A stretch of 53,906 nt of DNA from Lachnospiraceae bacterium. Its GTDB lineage: Bacteria > Bacillota > Clostridia > Lachnospirales > Lachnospiraceae. Below, piece after piece: positions 33,498 through 42,134 of this stretch. The stretch lies in contig JAFTWX010000056.1 in assembly GCA_017465095.1 (NCBI GenBank), forward strand, positions 1 to 53,906, read 5' to 3'. The notes under the pieces were generated by a model. That model had not been told where the DNA came from. It saw nothing but the letters and a program-made list of their open reading frames with translations, and searched no databases. Position 1 is the first letter of the stretch, and every line of letters begins with the position of its first letter. The translations under genes and the position numbers were made by a program.

Positions 33498-34958
33498 TTA
33501 TGAATTTGTCTCAAAATAATGGTCAAAAATACGCTTCGCAATCGGAACAGCGTAGTCTCCGCCCGATCCGGCGCTTTCCACAATGATGGTTACACACACT
33601 TTCGGGTCCTGCGCAGGCGCAAAACCGGTGAACCATGCATGAGAATCATTCTTGTCAGCGGAAAACTCTGCCGAACCTGTCTTTCCTGCAGCTGTATAAG
33701 ACAAACCGTCAAGTTTTGACGCCGTACCGGACAATACAACTTCTGTCATAAGCTCTGTCATAAATGCAGCTTCTTCTTCCGTCATCATGGTCGCCTCTTC
33801 CGAAGGCGTATTTTTCTTTACTACCGCTCCGGTGGCGCTTTCCAGAGAATCCACCACATAAGGCGTCATACAAACGCCTTTGTTTGCAATCGCCGCCGTA
33901 ATCATATTCAAATGCATCGGTGTAATCTGTGTTTTTCCCTGTCCTATGGACGTCTGCATAATCAAATCCGTGTCATCGGATGCCAGCAAACGGAACTGGC
34001 TTTGATTGTACGGAAGCTGAAGCTTCAGGTCCGAACCGAACAAAAGCTCCCTGCAAGTTTTCTGGAAAGCCGCGATATCCAGTGATGTACCGATATTGGC
34101 AAAGGATGAATTGCAGGATTTTGCAAAACTCCGGACAAATCCCACATCGCCGTGATTTTGCCCGTGATAACAACGTATGGTACTTCCGTCCTTTGAAAAA
34201 TGTCCATTGCATGAATATCCGTATCCGGAAATATCTCCGTCATTCTGGCGGTAATACTCCAGTGCCGTCACAATTTTAAACGTGCTGCCCGGCGGATACA
34301 AACCTTGCGTGGCGCGGTTCAAAAGCACGGTGCTTGATTTGTCCTCCACAAGATCTTCCCAAATCAAAACAATCTCGTTCGGATCATAGTCCGGTTTGGA
34401 AACCATGGCCAAAATCTTACCGGTAGACGGTTCTGTCACAACAATCGCCCCGGAATAAACACCGAGCGCATCATAGGCCACCTGTTGCAGTGAAACATCC
34501 AACGTGGTAATCACACTGTCGCCGATATTCTTTTCGGCGTTCAATTCATTTTGAATCTTGTTTGAAATTGACGCATGGGACGTAAGCAATTTCATATTCT
34601 CGGAATATTCAATTCCTGTCTTTCCTTTGGTGGAATACCCGACTACATGCGAAAACAGATTCTGATACGGGTAATAACGCTCCTCCGTCCCATCTGCAAG
34701 AATGCGGGTTTTGGCCAGCACATCCCCGTCCTTGGAATAAATGGATCCGCGGATATTTTGACTGGCAAGAAGTTCCTGCCTCGGGTTGAAGGAGTTGTTG
34801 ATTGCCTCCTCTTTGTCATGAAGCATGAAGTCTACAATATTCCAAATAACCGCAACCATAAGAAGCGAAAAAACAACCGTAACAAACAGAATCTCTCCGT
34901 TATGAATCTCTTTCTTCTTCTCGGGCTGATTTTGTTGCTCTTTTTCTCTTTTTAGCAT
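33498..34958 (-). CDS. Class B penicillin-binding protein (PbpA/FtsI-type)
   Basis: This is a 486-residue transpeptidase cross-linking peptidoglycan. A charged cytoplasmic tail (1-20) precedes one membrane span at 22-45. The catalytic triad motifs are S225TFK228 (PPGSTFKIV), S281CN283 and K426TGS429. Length and lack of PASTA domains fit the PbpA-like short PBPs encoded next to RodA/FtsW. Start ATG 34958 has GGAAGGAATC upstream and lies 59 bases inside ftsW. Together they form a polymerase-transpeptidase pair. Confidence 0.93.
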   Translation of the reverse strand: MLKREKEQQNQPEKKKEIHNGEILFVTVVFSLLMVAVIWNIVDFMLHDKEEAINNSFNPRQELLASQNIRGSIYSKDGDVLAKTRILADGTEERYYPYQNLFSHVVGYSTKGKTGIEYSENMKLLTSHASISNKIQNELNAEKNIGDSVITTLDVSLQQVAYDALGVYSGAIVVTEPSTGKILAMVSKPDYDPNEIVLIWEDLVEDKSSTVLLNRATQGLYPPGSTFKIVTALEYYRQNDGDISGYGYSCNGHFSKDGSTIRCYHGQNHGDVGFVRSFAKSCNSSFANIGTSLDIAAFQKTCRELLFGSDLKLQLPYNQSQFRLLASDDTDLIMQTSIGQGKTQITPMHLNMITAAIANKGVCMTPYVVDSLESATGAVVKKNTPSEEATMMTEEEAAFMTELMTEVVLSGTASKLDGLSYTAAGKTGSAEFSADKNDSHAWFTGFAPAQDPKVCVTIIVESAGSGGDYAVPIAKRIFDHYFETNS

Positions 34959-36267
34959 TTCTGATTCCTTCCTGCTCTTTTACACCGTAAAGGCCCAATA
35001 CAATACAAAACATGATAATTGTTGCAAGGACACTGCTTCCTCCGTAACTGACAAGAGGAAGTGTCACACCCGTCAACGGTATAAACCGCGTTCCGCCGCC
35101 GACCGTCAGGAAAACCTGCGTAATATATGTCATTCCGAGGCCGACCGCAATAAAACGGTAAAATTCTTCTTTAATGCGCATCGCTATGGACATAATAGCA
35201 ATAAAACAGCTGAGACAAACAACTATCATACAGATGGCAAAAATCACGCCGAACTCTTCCGCAATTGCAGAGAAGACAAAATCCTGTTCCACATAAGGGA
35301 TGGCCGTCGGATTTCCCTGATAGAGTCCCATTCCGTACCAGCCGCCGGTACCGATGGCAAACAGCGACTGTGTAATCTGATATCCTTCGTCGTTAATATG
35401 ACTCCAAGGATCCAGCCAGGCCACAACACGCACCTGAATATGCGAGAATAAATGATAAGCAATATAAGCTGCAAGTCCGCCGGCGCCGAGTCCTGCCAGC
35501 AAATAATAGATTTTCCGCGTGGCAACATACAGCATTACAAGATATGTAACAAAAAAGATCAGTGCACTTCCAAGGTCCGTGGAAAGAACGAGTACAAGCA
35601 CATGCATCGCTGCGATTCCCGTTGTAATCACTACCTGCACAAAGGATTTTGATTCCTTCAGCATACCCGCCACAAAAAATACAAAGAGTATTTTTACGAT
35701 TTCGGACGGCTGAAAAGAATAACCCCCGAAAGAATACGACAATTTTGCCCCGTGTGTCACAGCACCAAGCACCGCCACCACCGTCAACAGAAGCAGTCCG
35801 ACCGCTGCATATACCCAGGTCAGATATTTCAAGAATTTCAGTTTTTTTACCAAATACGGAATGAACAGCCCGACAATCAGCGACGCCGTCACAATAAAGA
35901 ACTGTTTGATCGATTTATCATAGGAAATTCTTGTAAGTATGACAAAGCTGATGGTCAAAAGCATGCATATGTTGTTGATGAGCAGCTTGCTGATTTCCGG
36001 ATAAATCACACGGTACAGTGCGATGGTTGCAAACAAAAGTATCTGCTGGAAACCATAGAAAATAATGTATGAAATATCCCCCGTCTCAAGGCAAATCGCT
36101 GCAAATCCCAGAAAATGGACCATGAACATACATGCAATCTGAACACCGTAAATCCAGTCCCTGTCTTCCTCATCGTTTCCGCGCACGCCAAAAAGGCACA
36201 ATACGGTATACAGTGCCATGAAGAAAACAATCACATATTTTGACAAGTCAGATATTACATGCGCCAT
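34900..36267 (-). CDS. FtsW/RodA/SpoVE-family glycan polymerase
   Basis: The 455-residue SEDS protein polymerises lipid II into glycan strands. About twelve hydrophobic segments are visible. Family motifs are FQPSEIVKILFVFFVAG, STDLGSALIFFVTY, and the C-terminal PLTGVTLPLVSYGGSSV. The N-terminal 120 residues add extra membrane spans compared with E. coli FtsW. The tail is basic. The ATG follows the U32 stop by 1 base, and the end overlaps the PBP start by 59 bases. FtsW, RodA and SpoVE cannot be distinguished confidently. Confidence 0.92.
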   Translation of the reverse strand: MAHVISDLSKYVIVFFMALYTVLCLFGVRGNDEEDRDWIYGVQIACMFMVHFLGFAAICLETGDISYIIFYGFQQILLFATIALYRVIYPEISKLLINNICMLLTISFVILTRISYDKSIKQFFIVTASLIVGLFIPYLVKKLKFLKYLTWVYAAVGLLLLTVVAVLGAVTHGAKLSYSFGGYSFQPSEIVKILFVFFVAGMLKESKSFVQVVITTGIAAMHVLVLVLSTDLGSALIFFVTYLVMLYVATRKIYYLLAGLGAGGLAAYIAYHLFSHIQVRVVAWLDPWSHINDEGYQITQSLFAIGTGGWYGMGLYQGNPTAIPYVEQDFVFSAIAEEFGVIFAICMIVVCLSCFIAIMSIAMRIKEEFYRFIAVGLGMTYITQVFLTVGGGTRFIPLTGVTLPLVSYGGSSVLATIIMFCIVLGLYGVKEQEGIRNAKKRKRATKSAREEERDS

Positions 36268-36268
36268 G

Positions 36269-38539
36269 TTATTCTACACCTTTCATAAAATGTCCTTTCG
36301 TAAAACGCGTAACCGGACAGACCGTGCTTCCTTGCTCCGGCAATTCCGTCTTATTCATTGCGCGGTCATACAAAGCTTCGTAATATGCAAGCACCTCCTG
36401 CATAGCAGCCGGTGTCTCTGTCGTAAATTTCAGCACAATACCGCCGATGTCCATATCTGCAATCATTTCACTCTCCTTGTGAAGCGAAAGCGGAACGCTG
36501 TTGTATATGGTATTTTCGCAGCGGTCACAATGGGTGATAACCGTTCTTTGTTCATTTTGACGGTCAATGAGAATCACCTTTTCATCCCCGCTACCGCCTT
36601 GACATTTGCCGTTGCTTTTCAAAAGACAGCCGGCGCTCTCCATAACCGGAATATATCCATATACCGGAAGAAAAAGTTTATGATTCTCACAATATCCGCT
36701 CTCCGCAATAGCACAAATCTCTTTCCGATGCAACTCATAAGAAAGAATATGCTCCCGGATATTTTGCTCCTCATATAACTGCTCAGTCTTTGCGTTAAAC
36801 AGATACATTCCTGCATCGGATACAAGTTTTTCATTCGGATAAGCTGTCTGCACATAGGATAAACACTCCAAATTCGAAACACAAAAACCATCCGGTGAAA
36901 TTTCCTCAATAATATTACGGTATGACGCAAGAATTTTCATGGTCTTTTGCCTTGTTACCGACGGAAACCGAAGGAAAAACTCTATGCCGAACCCATGCAG
37001 TTCATTTATTTTTTTCCGGATCTCACAGATGCGTCCTCTTCCGGTCTCACCAACGCATACTTTCAGTGCATCAACGGAAAGATATACCCGTTTCCATGCA
37101 GAGTTCCCTTTCAGCGTCAAAAACTGTTCCGTCGTCCGGACGTCCACATGAAAATACTGCTCCGTTTCTTTCAGACGTTTTCCGCGCCCGGCTGTTTTTT
37201 TCTGCAAGACTTCCCTGCCTTCATAAGTTCTGCGATGCGGAGCAAGTAATAACGCTTCTATCTGCGAAAGCGTATTCCTGCGAAGTTCATTCAGTTCCTT
37301 GTTCGGCAAAAACAAGTCATCATCCATATCAAAAGTAAGCTCTCTAAAAGAAAACATTGTATTTCCGGTTTTACAAAGCTGTTTTTTTACATCCTCACAT
37401 GTGGCTGCACATTTATTGGCTGCTCCGGCAATATTTCCGCCGGCCGTGACGGTCGTTTCTACGCATCCGTCTTTATTCACCACAAAACAAATCGGTTCGT
37501 CTTTATGTGCCACAAAATGACCAATCAGGTCAATCTTATTACTGCTCTGTTTTGAAACATCATACGTTTCTGTTTCCGCTGCTGTCTCCGCATCCGCAAA
37601 GGAGCGATAGCCCGGTTTGTCCAGCGTCACAAGTTCTCTTCCGTTATGCATGAAGTAATAGCCGGTCTGAATACTGCCACGGCTGAATTTATTTTTGAGC
37701 AGTTCTGTATCTTTGGCTGAAACACGATATGTCTCCGGGTGCTCTGCGTACAAATCCATATATTTCCGATACATCCCCGTAACAAAAGCAACATATTCCG
37801 GTGACTTCATTCTTCCCTCAATCTTAAAGGAATCAATTCCTGCATCCAAGAGCCTCGGCAACACCTCTAGCGTACACAAATCCTTCAGGCTGAGCTGATA
37901 TAATTCGTTCTGTCCGTTCAGACGTTTTCCCATATATTCTGTCTGATACGGAAGCCGACAAGGCCCTGCGCATCTTCCCCTGTTTCCGCTCCGCTGCCCG
38001 AGCATACTGGAAAACAGACATTGTCCGGAATAACCGTAGCACATGGCACCGTGTACAAAAGTCTCTATCTCAAGTCCGGATTCCTTTTTGATGACAGAAA
38101 CCTCATCAAGTGACAACTCTCTGGCAGGAACCACCCTGGAAACACCGTACTTCTTCAGCAAAAGTGCTGCCCCCGGACCGGTGACGGTCATCTGGGTGCT
38201 GGCGTGCAATTCAAGCCCCGGAAATGCTTCCCTGACAGTCAAAAGTGCGCCGAGATCCTGGATGATAACCCCATCCAGCCCCTCTTCGTAGTACGGTATC
38301 AAAAACGGAACAAGCTCTTCCAATTCCGCATCCTTCATCAGCGTATTGATTGTCAGATATACTTTTTTCCCAAGCAAATGAGCCGCACGAAGACACTCTA
38401 ACAAATCTTCCTGCGCAAAATTCTTTGCATATGCACGGGCCCCGTATTTATCACCGCCCACGTAAATTGCATCCGCACCGGCCGAAAGTGCTGCCATGAA
38501 GCATTCTCTGTCGCCGGCCGGCGATAATAATTCCGCCAT
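36269..38539 (-). CDS. U32-family peptidase, long form (RlhA-like)
   Basis: The 756-residue protein has the N-terminal U32 domain (AELLSPAGDRECFMAALSAGADA; VFVHGAMCYGYSGQC-type signature seen as FVHGAMCYGYSGQCLF) and the cluster GNRGRCAGPCRLPY, with cysteines that could ligate iron-sulfur. A central domain (about 390-480) and a C-terminal U32-like half complete the long form, similar to E. coli RlhA, which hydroxylates C2501 of 23S rRNA. The RNA role is an inference from length. It starts 18 bases after the zapA terminator (AGGAA site) and abuts ftsW. Confidence 0.87.
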   Translation of the reverse strand: MAELLSPAGDRECFMAALSAGADAIYVGGDKYGARAYAKNFAQEDLLECLRAAHLLGKKVYLTINTLMKDAELEELVPFLIPYYEEGLDGVIIQDLGALLTVREAFPGLELHASTQMTVTGPGAALLLKKYGVSRVVPARELSLDEVSVIKKESGLEIETFVHGAMCYGYSGQCLFSSMLGQRSGNRGRCAGPCRLPYQTEYMGKRLNGQNELYQLSLKDLCTLEVLPRLLDAGIDSFKIEGRMKSPEYVAFVTGMYRKYMDLYAEHPETYRVSAKDTELLKNKFSRGSIQTGYYFMHNGRELVTLDKPGYRSFADAETAAETETYDVSKQSSNKIDLIGHFVAHKDEPICFVVNKDGCVETTVTAGGNIAGAANKCAATCEDVKKQLCKTGNTMFSFRELTFDMDDDLFLPNKELNELRRNTLSQIEALLLAPHRRTYEGREVLQKKTAGRGKRLKETEQYFHVDVRTTEQFLTLKGNSAWKRVYLSVDALKVCVGETGRGRICEIRKKINELHGFGIEFFLRFPSVTRQKTMKILASYRNIIEEISPDGFCVSNLECLSYVQTAYPNEKLVSDAGMYLFNAKTEQLYEEQNIREHILSYELHRKEICAIAESGYCENHKLFLPVYGYIPVMESAGCLLKSNGKCQGGSGDEKVILIDRQNEQRTVITHCDRCENTIYNSVPLSLHKESEMIADMDIGGIVLKFTTETPAAMQEVLAYYEALYDRAMNKTELPEQGSTVCPVTRFTKGHFMKGVE

Positions 38540-38557
38540 TTCGCGTTCCTTTCATAG

Positions 38558-38582
38558 AAAAAGCTGCCGCCCGGCAGCTTTT
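38558..38582 (-). terminator. zapA terminator just ahead of the U32 gene
   Basis: Minus-strand AAAAGCTGCC (38582-38573), a 4-base loop, GGCAGCTTTT (38568-38559) and TTTTTC form a strong hairpin with a T-run (38562-38558). The U32 start codon lies about 18 bases downstream with no room for a promoter, so read-through or a promoter inside zapA must supply it. Confidence 0.85.
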
Positions 38583-38586
38583 AAAG

Positions 38587-38949
38587 TTAATTTATGTCTT
38601 TTTTTACAGTTTGCATCGCTTTTAATGTCTTTTCCGTACTTTCCAGCTTAATCTGCATTGCAATCAATTCATGCTTCATATCATACAATTCTTTCTCTTT
38701 GGACGAAATTTCCTCCTCCAGAGCAGCTGCTTTTTTCTTAGCTTTGAAATAATCGTCCGCAATATTCAGTTCCAGCAAAACAGCCTGTGTATCCAGGGAC
38801 TGTCTGCGAAAACCTTCGATTTTATTGTATTCTGCAATCTTATTATTAATATAAAGTGCAACCTTCTGTAAGTATTCTTCGCTCTCATAACCGCTCAGCG
38901 TATATACTTTTCCGCCGATCAGCACTTCGGTATCTGTCTTTGCCGTCAT
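38587..38949 (-). CDS. zapA: Cell division protein ZapA
   Basis: The 120-residue ZapA homologue bundles FtsZ filaments at the septum. The N-terminal beta domain (TEVLIGGKVYTLSGYESEEY) and the dimerising coiled coil (about 70-115, KKKAAALEEEISSKEKELYD) are typical. It has its own promoter (TTGTTT-16-TATAAT at 38994-39021) and a terminator, and is followed by the division-related FtsW and PBP genes. The start has AGGAAGGTGTACAT upstream. Confidence 0.9.
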   Translation of the reverse strand: MTAKTDTEVLIGGKVYTLSGYESEEYLQKVALYINNKIAEYNKIEGFRRQSLDTQAVLLELNIADDYFKAKKKAAALEEEISSKEKELYDMKHELIAMQIKLESTEKTLKAMQTVKKDIN

Positions 38950-38993
38950 ATGTACACCTTCCTAAAAACTAATACAAAAAACTTAACGATATT

Positions 38994-39021
38994 ATTATAT
39001 CAAATTCCATGGATAAAACAA
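38994..39021 (-). promoter_or_regulatory. Promoter of zapA
   Basis: The minus strand reads TTGTTT (39021-39016), a 16-bp spacer, and a consensus TATAAT (38999-38994). It lies just after the ruvB stop, so zapA can be expressed independently of the ruvAB unit. Confidence 0.7.
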
Positions 39022-39037
39022 TGCTTTTTTATGTATG

Positions 39038-40042
39038 TTATACGTTTTCAGGAACCGGACGCCCGAAGTGACGGTAAGCCGCCGGGGTAACAACCCTTCC
39101 GCGCGGTGTACGGTGAATCAGTCCGTTGAGAATCAAATACGGTTCGTACACATCTTCCACTGTTCCGGCATCTTCGCCGGTCGCAGCCGCCAGCGTATCC
39201 AGACCGACCGGACCGCCGTCAAATTTATCTATCATCGTCAGAATAATATTCTGGTCTACATGGTCAAGACCGAGTTTGTCCACCCCAAGAAGATCAAGGG
39301 CCGTATCCGCCACCTCTTTGGTAATCACACCGTCATATTTGACCTGGGCGAAATCACGCACGCGCTTTAAAATACGGTTGGCGAGACGCGGAGTCCCCCT
39401 GCTTCTGCGGGCAAGCTCATAAGCACCCTTCTCCTCGATTTCAACCTTCAGAACATCCGCCGAATGGAAAATAATCTGTTTCAGTTCCTCGACGGTGTAG
39501 AATTCTAATTTGTGAATCACACCGAAACGGTCGCGGAGCGGTGCCGTCAAAAGACCTGCACGGGTTGTCGCACCGACCAGTGTAAATTTCGGCAAATCCA
39601 GACGGATGGAACGGGCACTTGTCCCTTTGCCGATCATAATATCAATGGCATAATCCTCCATGGCCGGATAAAGAACCTCTTCCACCTGACGGTTCAAACG
39701 GTGAATCTCATCTACAAAAAGGACATCCCCCTCCTGAAGATTGTTCAAAATCGCAGCCATTTCGCCCGGTTTTTCGATGGCAGGGCCGCTTGTCACCTTC
39801 ATATTGACCCCCATCTCATTGGCAATAATTCCCGCGAGGGTCGTCTTACCAAGTCCCGGAGGTCCGTAAAGGAGCACATGATCCAGCGCATCCTCTCTGC
39901 CCTTAGCCGCTTCGATATATATTTTTAAAGTTTCTTTCGCCTTTTGTTGACCGATATAGTCACTAAGCATCTGCGGGCGAAGCGTGTCCTCTACCTTGAC
40001 ATCTTCCGCCGTCAGATTGGTCTCAATCATTCTGGGAGCCAT
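39038..40042 (-). CDS. ruvB: Holliday junction branch migration helicase RuvB
   Basis: The 334-residue AAA+ motor drives branch migration with RuvA. Walker A is GPPGLGKTT (60-68), Walker B DEIH (111-114), sensor 1 VGATTRAG, and the arginine-finger region [13 protein letters not shown]. The C-terminal winged helix includes [15 protein letters not shown]. It follows ruvA by 11 bases. The resolvase here would be RecU (gene at 11283-11825) instead of RuvC, as in other Firmicutes. Confidence 0.97.
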   Translation of the reverse strand: MAPRMIETNLTAEDVKVEDTLRPQMLSDYIGQQKAKETLKIYIEAAKGREDALDHVLLYGPPGLGKTTLAGIIANEMGVNMKVTSGPAIEKPGEMAAILNNLQEGDVLFVDEIHRLNRQVEEVLYPAMEDYAIDIMIGKGTSARSIRLDLPKFTLVGATTRAGLLTAPLRDRFGVIHKLEFYTVEELKQIIFHSADVLKVEIEEKGAYELARRSRGTPRLANRILKRVRDFAQVKYDGVITKEVADTALDLLGVDKLGLDHVDQNIILTMIDKFDGGPVGLDTLAAATGEDAGTVEDVYEPYLILNGLIHRTPRGRVVTPAAYRHFGRPVPENV

Positions 40043-40053
40043 ACGTTACCCTC

Positions 40054-40671
40054 CTATAATAAATAGCGCAGAGACGCTTTTAATATTTCTTCCACCGACA
40101 TCTCCTCGGTCGGACCCATCTGTTTCACAGCACGGGCTGCATCCGTTCCGCTGTAACCGAGTGCAGTCAGCGCATCAATGGCGTCTTTTCGCTTGCCTGC
40201 AAATTCAGACATCGCATTGTCCTGCGCCTGTCCGATCTGCGAAAGCAGATTATCCGCCGAATTATCAGAAAGACTCACCTTATCCTTAAGCTCCAGCACA
40301 ACCCGCTCTGCTGTCTTTTTTCCGATACCCGGGGCTTTGGCTATGGATTTGACATCCCCCGAATAAATGGCGAAACGCAGATCATCCGCACTGAGCACCG
40401 AAAGAATGGCAAGACCGCCCTTCGGTCCGATTCCGCTCACGGAAATAAGTTTTTTAAACAGCTCCAGTTCATCTTTATTCCGAAACCCGTAGAGCGTAAA
40501 CGAGTCCTCTTTTACATTTGTGTAAGTATGTATTTTCATCTCCGTGCCATAAGACGGAAGCTCACACAAAAATCCGCCGCTGACATAAATACGGATTCCC
40601 ATTCCGCCCACATCGAGAATCACGGACGTCTCTTCGATTTCTTCGAGTGTTCCCTTTACATATCCAATCAT
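40054..40671 (-). CDS. ruvA: Holliday junction DNA-binding subunit RuvA
   Basis: The 205-residue RuvA binds four-way junctions as a tetramer and loads RuvB. The OB-domain start (MIGYVKGTLEEIEETSVIL), helix-hairpin-helix motifs (ISVSGIGPKGGLAIL, IAKAPGIGKKTAERVVLEL) and C-terminal RuvB-binding domain (DAIDALTALGYSGTDAARAV) are all intact. GAGGTATACT precedes the ATG. Its end is 11 bases before ruvB, and its start overlaps the Gx transporter gene by 4 bases. Confidence 0.97.
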   Translation of the reverse strand: MIGYVKGTLEEIEETSVILDVGGMGIRIYVSGGFLCELPSYGTEMKIHTYTNVKEDSFTLYGFRNKDELELFKKLISVSGIGPKGGLAILSVLSADDLRFAIYSGDVKSIAKAPGIGKKTAERVVLELKDKVSLSDNSADNLLSQIGQAQDNAMSEFAGKRKDAIDALTALGYSGTDAARAVKQMGPTEEMSVEEILKASLRYLL

Positions 40672-41159
40672 AGTATACCTCTTTTATATATCATTTCTGC
40701 CAAAATACCGTTACAAAGACCGGTCACAACGCCCGCAACGAGAAGGAGCGGCAAATAAGCCATCACCGAAACTCCCGAAACAAGAAACGCCGCCACAACA
40801 ATCTGCCCGACATTGTGAAACACACCGCCTAAAATACTGACTGCTTTCATCGGAAAAATCTTCGCCCGCTTCGCAAGCAACATCGCAACAAAGCTGACAG
40901 CTGCACCGGCAAAACTGTAAAGAATACTGAACAGATTGCCGAACAGAAAGCCCGACAGCAAAATCCTGGCGCCGTTGACCGCAAGCGCCTCGCGAATGCC
41001 GTAGGTGTAAAGCACAAGCAAAATAAGCGTATTCGGCAAGCCGAGCTTCGCCCCCGGAACAATAAGCGGAACCGGTATCACACTCTCAATATACGAAAAA
41101 ATGAGCGAAAGCGCTATAAACAGTCCGAGGACTGCTGTTTTTTTAGTTCGTGACTGCAT
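40668..41159 (-). CDS. Gx transporter / heptaprenyl diphosphate synthase component I family
   Basis: The 163-residue membrane protein has five or six hydrophobic segments and the family pattern VPGAKLGLPNTLILLVLY with GARILLSGFLFGN. PF07456 members are annotated either as heptaprenyl diphosphate synthase component I or as ECF-like Gx transporters; the substrate is unsettled. Pairing with a NusG-II domain protein is a recurrent Clostridia arrangement, often near Rnf/ApbE redox genes, which are not seen here. The ATG at 41159 is preferred to a GTG three codons upstream. It overlaps the NusG-II gene by 17 bases. Confidence 0.82.
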   Translation of the reverse strand: MQSRTKKTAVLGLFIALSLIFSYIESVIPVPLIVPGAKLGLPNTLILLVLYTYGIREALAVNGARILLSGFLFGNLFSILYSFAGAAVSFVAMLLAKRAKIFPMKAVSILGGVFHNVGQIVVAAFLVSGVSVMAYLPLLLVAGVVTGLCNGILAEMIYKRGIL

Positions 41160-41517
41160 CTGTCTCACTCTTTTCTGTCGTTTCTAATCGTATCACAACC
41201 TTATGCGGAAGACAAATAATCTGTCCGCCCGCGCTGCTCACCGGCTGTGTATGCACACAGACCTGATTGGCACAATCTGCCTCGGCCACATAAGCCTGTC
41301 CGTCCTCAATCACAAGAAGATTGAACCCCCGGTCTGTTTCAATTTTGATTTCTCGGTCTTCACGCAATGAATATATCCCCTGCTCCCGGCCGTCAACCAG
41401 AACAATGACCTGCCCGGCATCCCCTGCCAAAAAACGTGATACACCAAAAAGCACAAGTGCAATAAGCAAAATCAGTCCTATAAGAATCCATGTTATATTT
41501 TTCTTTACAAAGCCCAT
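41143..41517 (-). CDS. NusG-II domain membrane-anchored protein
   Basis: The 124-residue protein has an N-terminal span at about 8-30 (ITWILIGLILLIALVLFGVS) and an external beta-rich NusG-II domain with Cys residues in ADCANQVCVHTQPVSSAGG and ICLPHKVVI. The family is unrelated in function to the transcription factor NusG. It heads the operon NusG-II, Gx, ruvA, ruvB behind a strong promoter. ATG 41517 is preferred to the preceding GTG because GAGGTG is better spaced for it. Confidence 0.85.
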   Translation of the reverse strand: MGFVKKNITWILIGLILLIALVLFGVSRFLAGDAGQVIVLVDGREQGIYSLREDREIKIETDRGFNLLVIEDGQAYVAEADCANQVCVHTQPVSSAGGQIICLPHKVVIRLETTEKSETDAVTN

Positions 41518-41540
41518 CACGCCACCTCGAACATGTGTTC

Positions 41541-41569
41541 ATTATAAAACATTTTTCACCGAAATGCAA
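41541..41569 (-). promoter_or_regulatory. Promoter of the NusG-II/Gx/ruvAB operon
   Basis: The minus strand reads TTGCAT (41569-41564), a 17-bp spacer, and a perfect TATAAT (41546-41541). It sits between the leuD terminator and the NusG-II gene start, 24 bases before the ATG. Confidence 0.82.
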
Positions 41570-41591
41570 TCCATTTATTTTTTCAGACCAT

Positions 41592-41625
41592 AAAAAACAG
41601 CGCAAAGCTTTTGGGCTCTGCGCTG
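41592..41625 (-). terminator. leuCD terminator
   Basis: Minus-strand CAGCGCAGAGC (41625-41615), a 6-base loop, and GCTTTGCGCTG (41608-41598) form an 11-position stem with one mismatch. A T6 run (41597-41592) follows. It lies 7 bases after the leuD stop. Confidence 0.88.
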
Positions 41626-41631
41626 CAAGAA

Positions 41632-42120
41632 TTATTTATTGTTGATATAATTTACAAGTCCCTGTGCAGCGATGATTTTCTGCATGAACGGCGGGAACGC
41701 CTGTCCTTTGAACTCGGTGCCTTTTGTTTTATTGTAAATCATACCGGTGTCGAAGTTAACTTCCACTTCGTCGCCGTTGTCGATGTTTGCAACCGCCTGC
41801 GGACACTCAATAATCGGAAGGCCGATGTTGATGGCGTTGCGGTAAAAGATGCGGGCAAAGGTCTCTGCGATAACGCAGCTTACGCCTGCAGCCTTGATAG
41901 CAATCGGTGCATGCTCTCTGGAAGATCCGCAGCCGAAGTTCTTTTCGCCGACGATGATATCACCTTTCTTTACATTTTTTACAAATTCGGTGTCAATGTC
42001 TTCCATACAGTGCATCGCCAGCTCCGCCGGATCGGAAGAATTCAAATATCTTGCCGGAATGATAACGTCTGTATCTACATTGTCTCCATATTTAAATACG
42101 GTTCCTACTGCATTTTCCAT
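41632..42120 (-). CDS. leuD: 3-isopropylmalate dehydratase small subunit
   Basis: The 162-residue swivel-domain subunit works with LeuC to isomerise 2-isopropylmalate to 3-isopropylmalate in leucine synthesis. Motifs are [19 protein letters not shown] at the N-terminus, the substrate-specificity loop [12 protein letters not shown], and [14 protein letters not shown]. The short length is typical of the bacterial/archaeal LeuD2 subgroup paired with the 420-residue LeuC. It follows leuC by 14 bases and precedes a strong terminator. Confidence 0.95.
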   Translation of the reverse strand: MENAVGTVFKYGDNVDTDVIIPARYLNSSDPAELAMHCMEDIDTEFVKNVKKGDIIVGEKNFGCGSSREHAPIAIKAAGVSCVIAETFARIFYRNAINIGLPIIECPQAVANIDNGDEVEVNFDTGMIYNKTKGTEFKGQAFPPFMQKIIAAQGLVNYINNK

Positions 42121-42134
42121 AACCGTTCTCCTTT

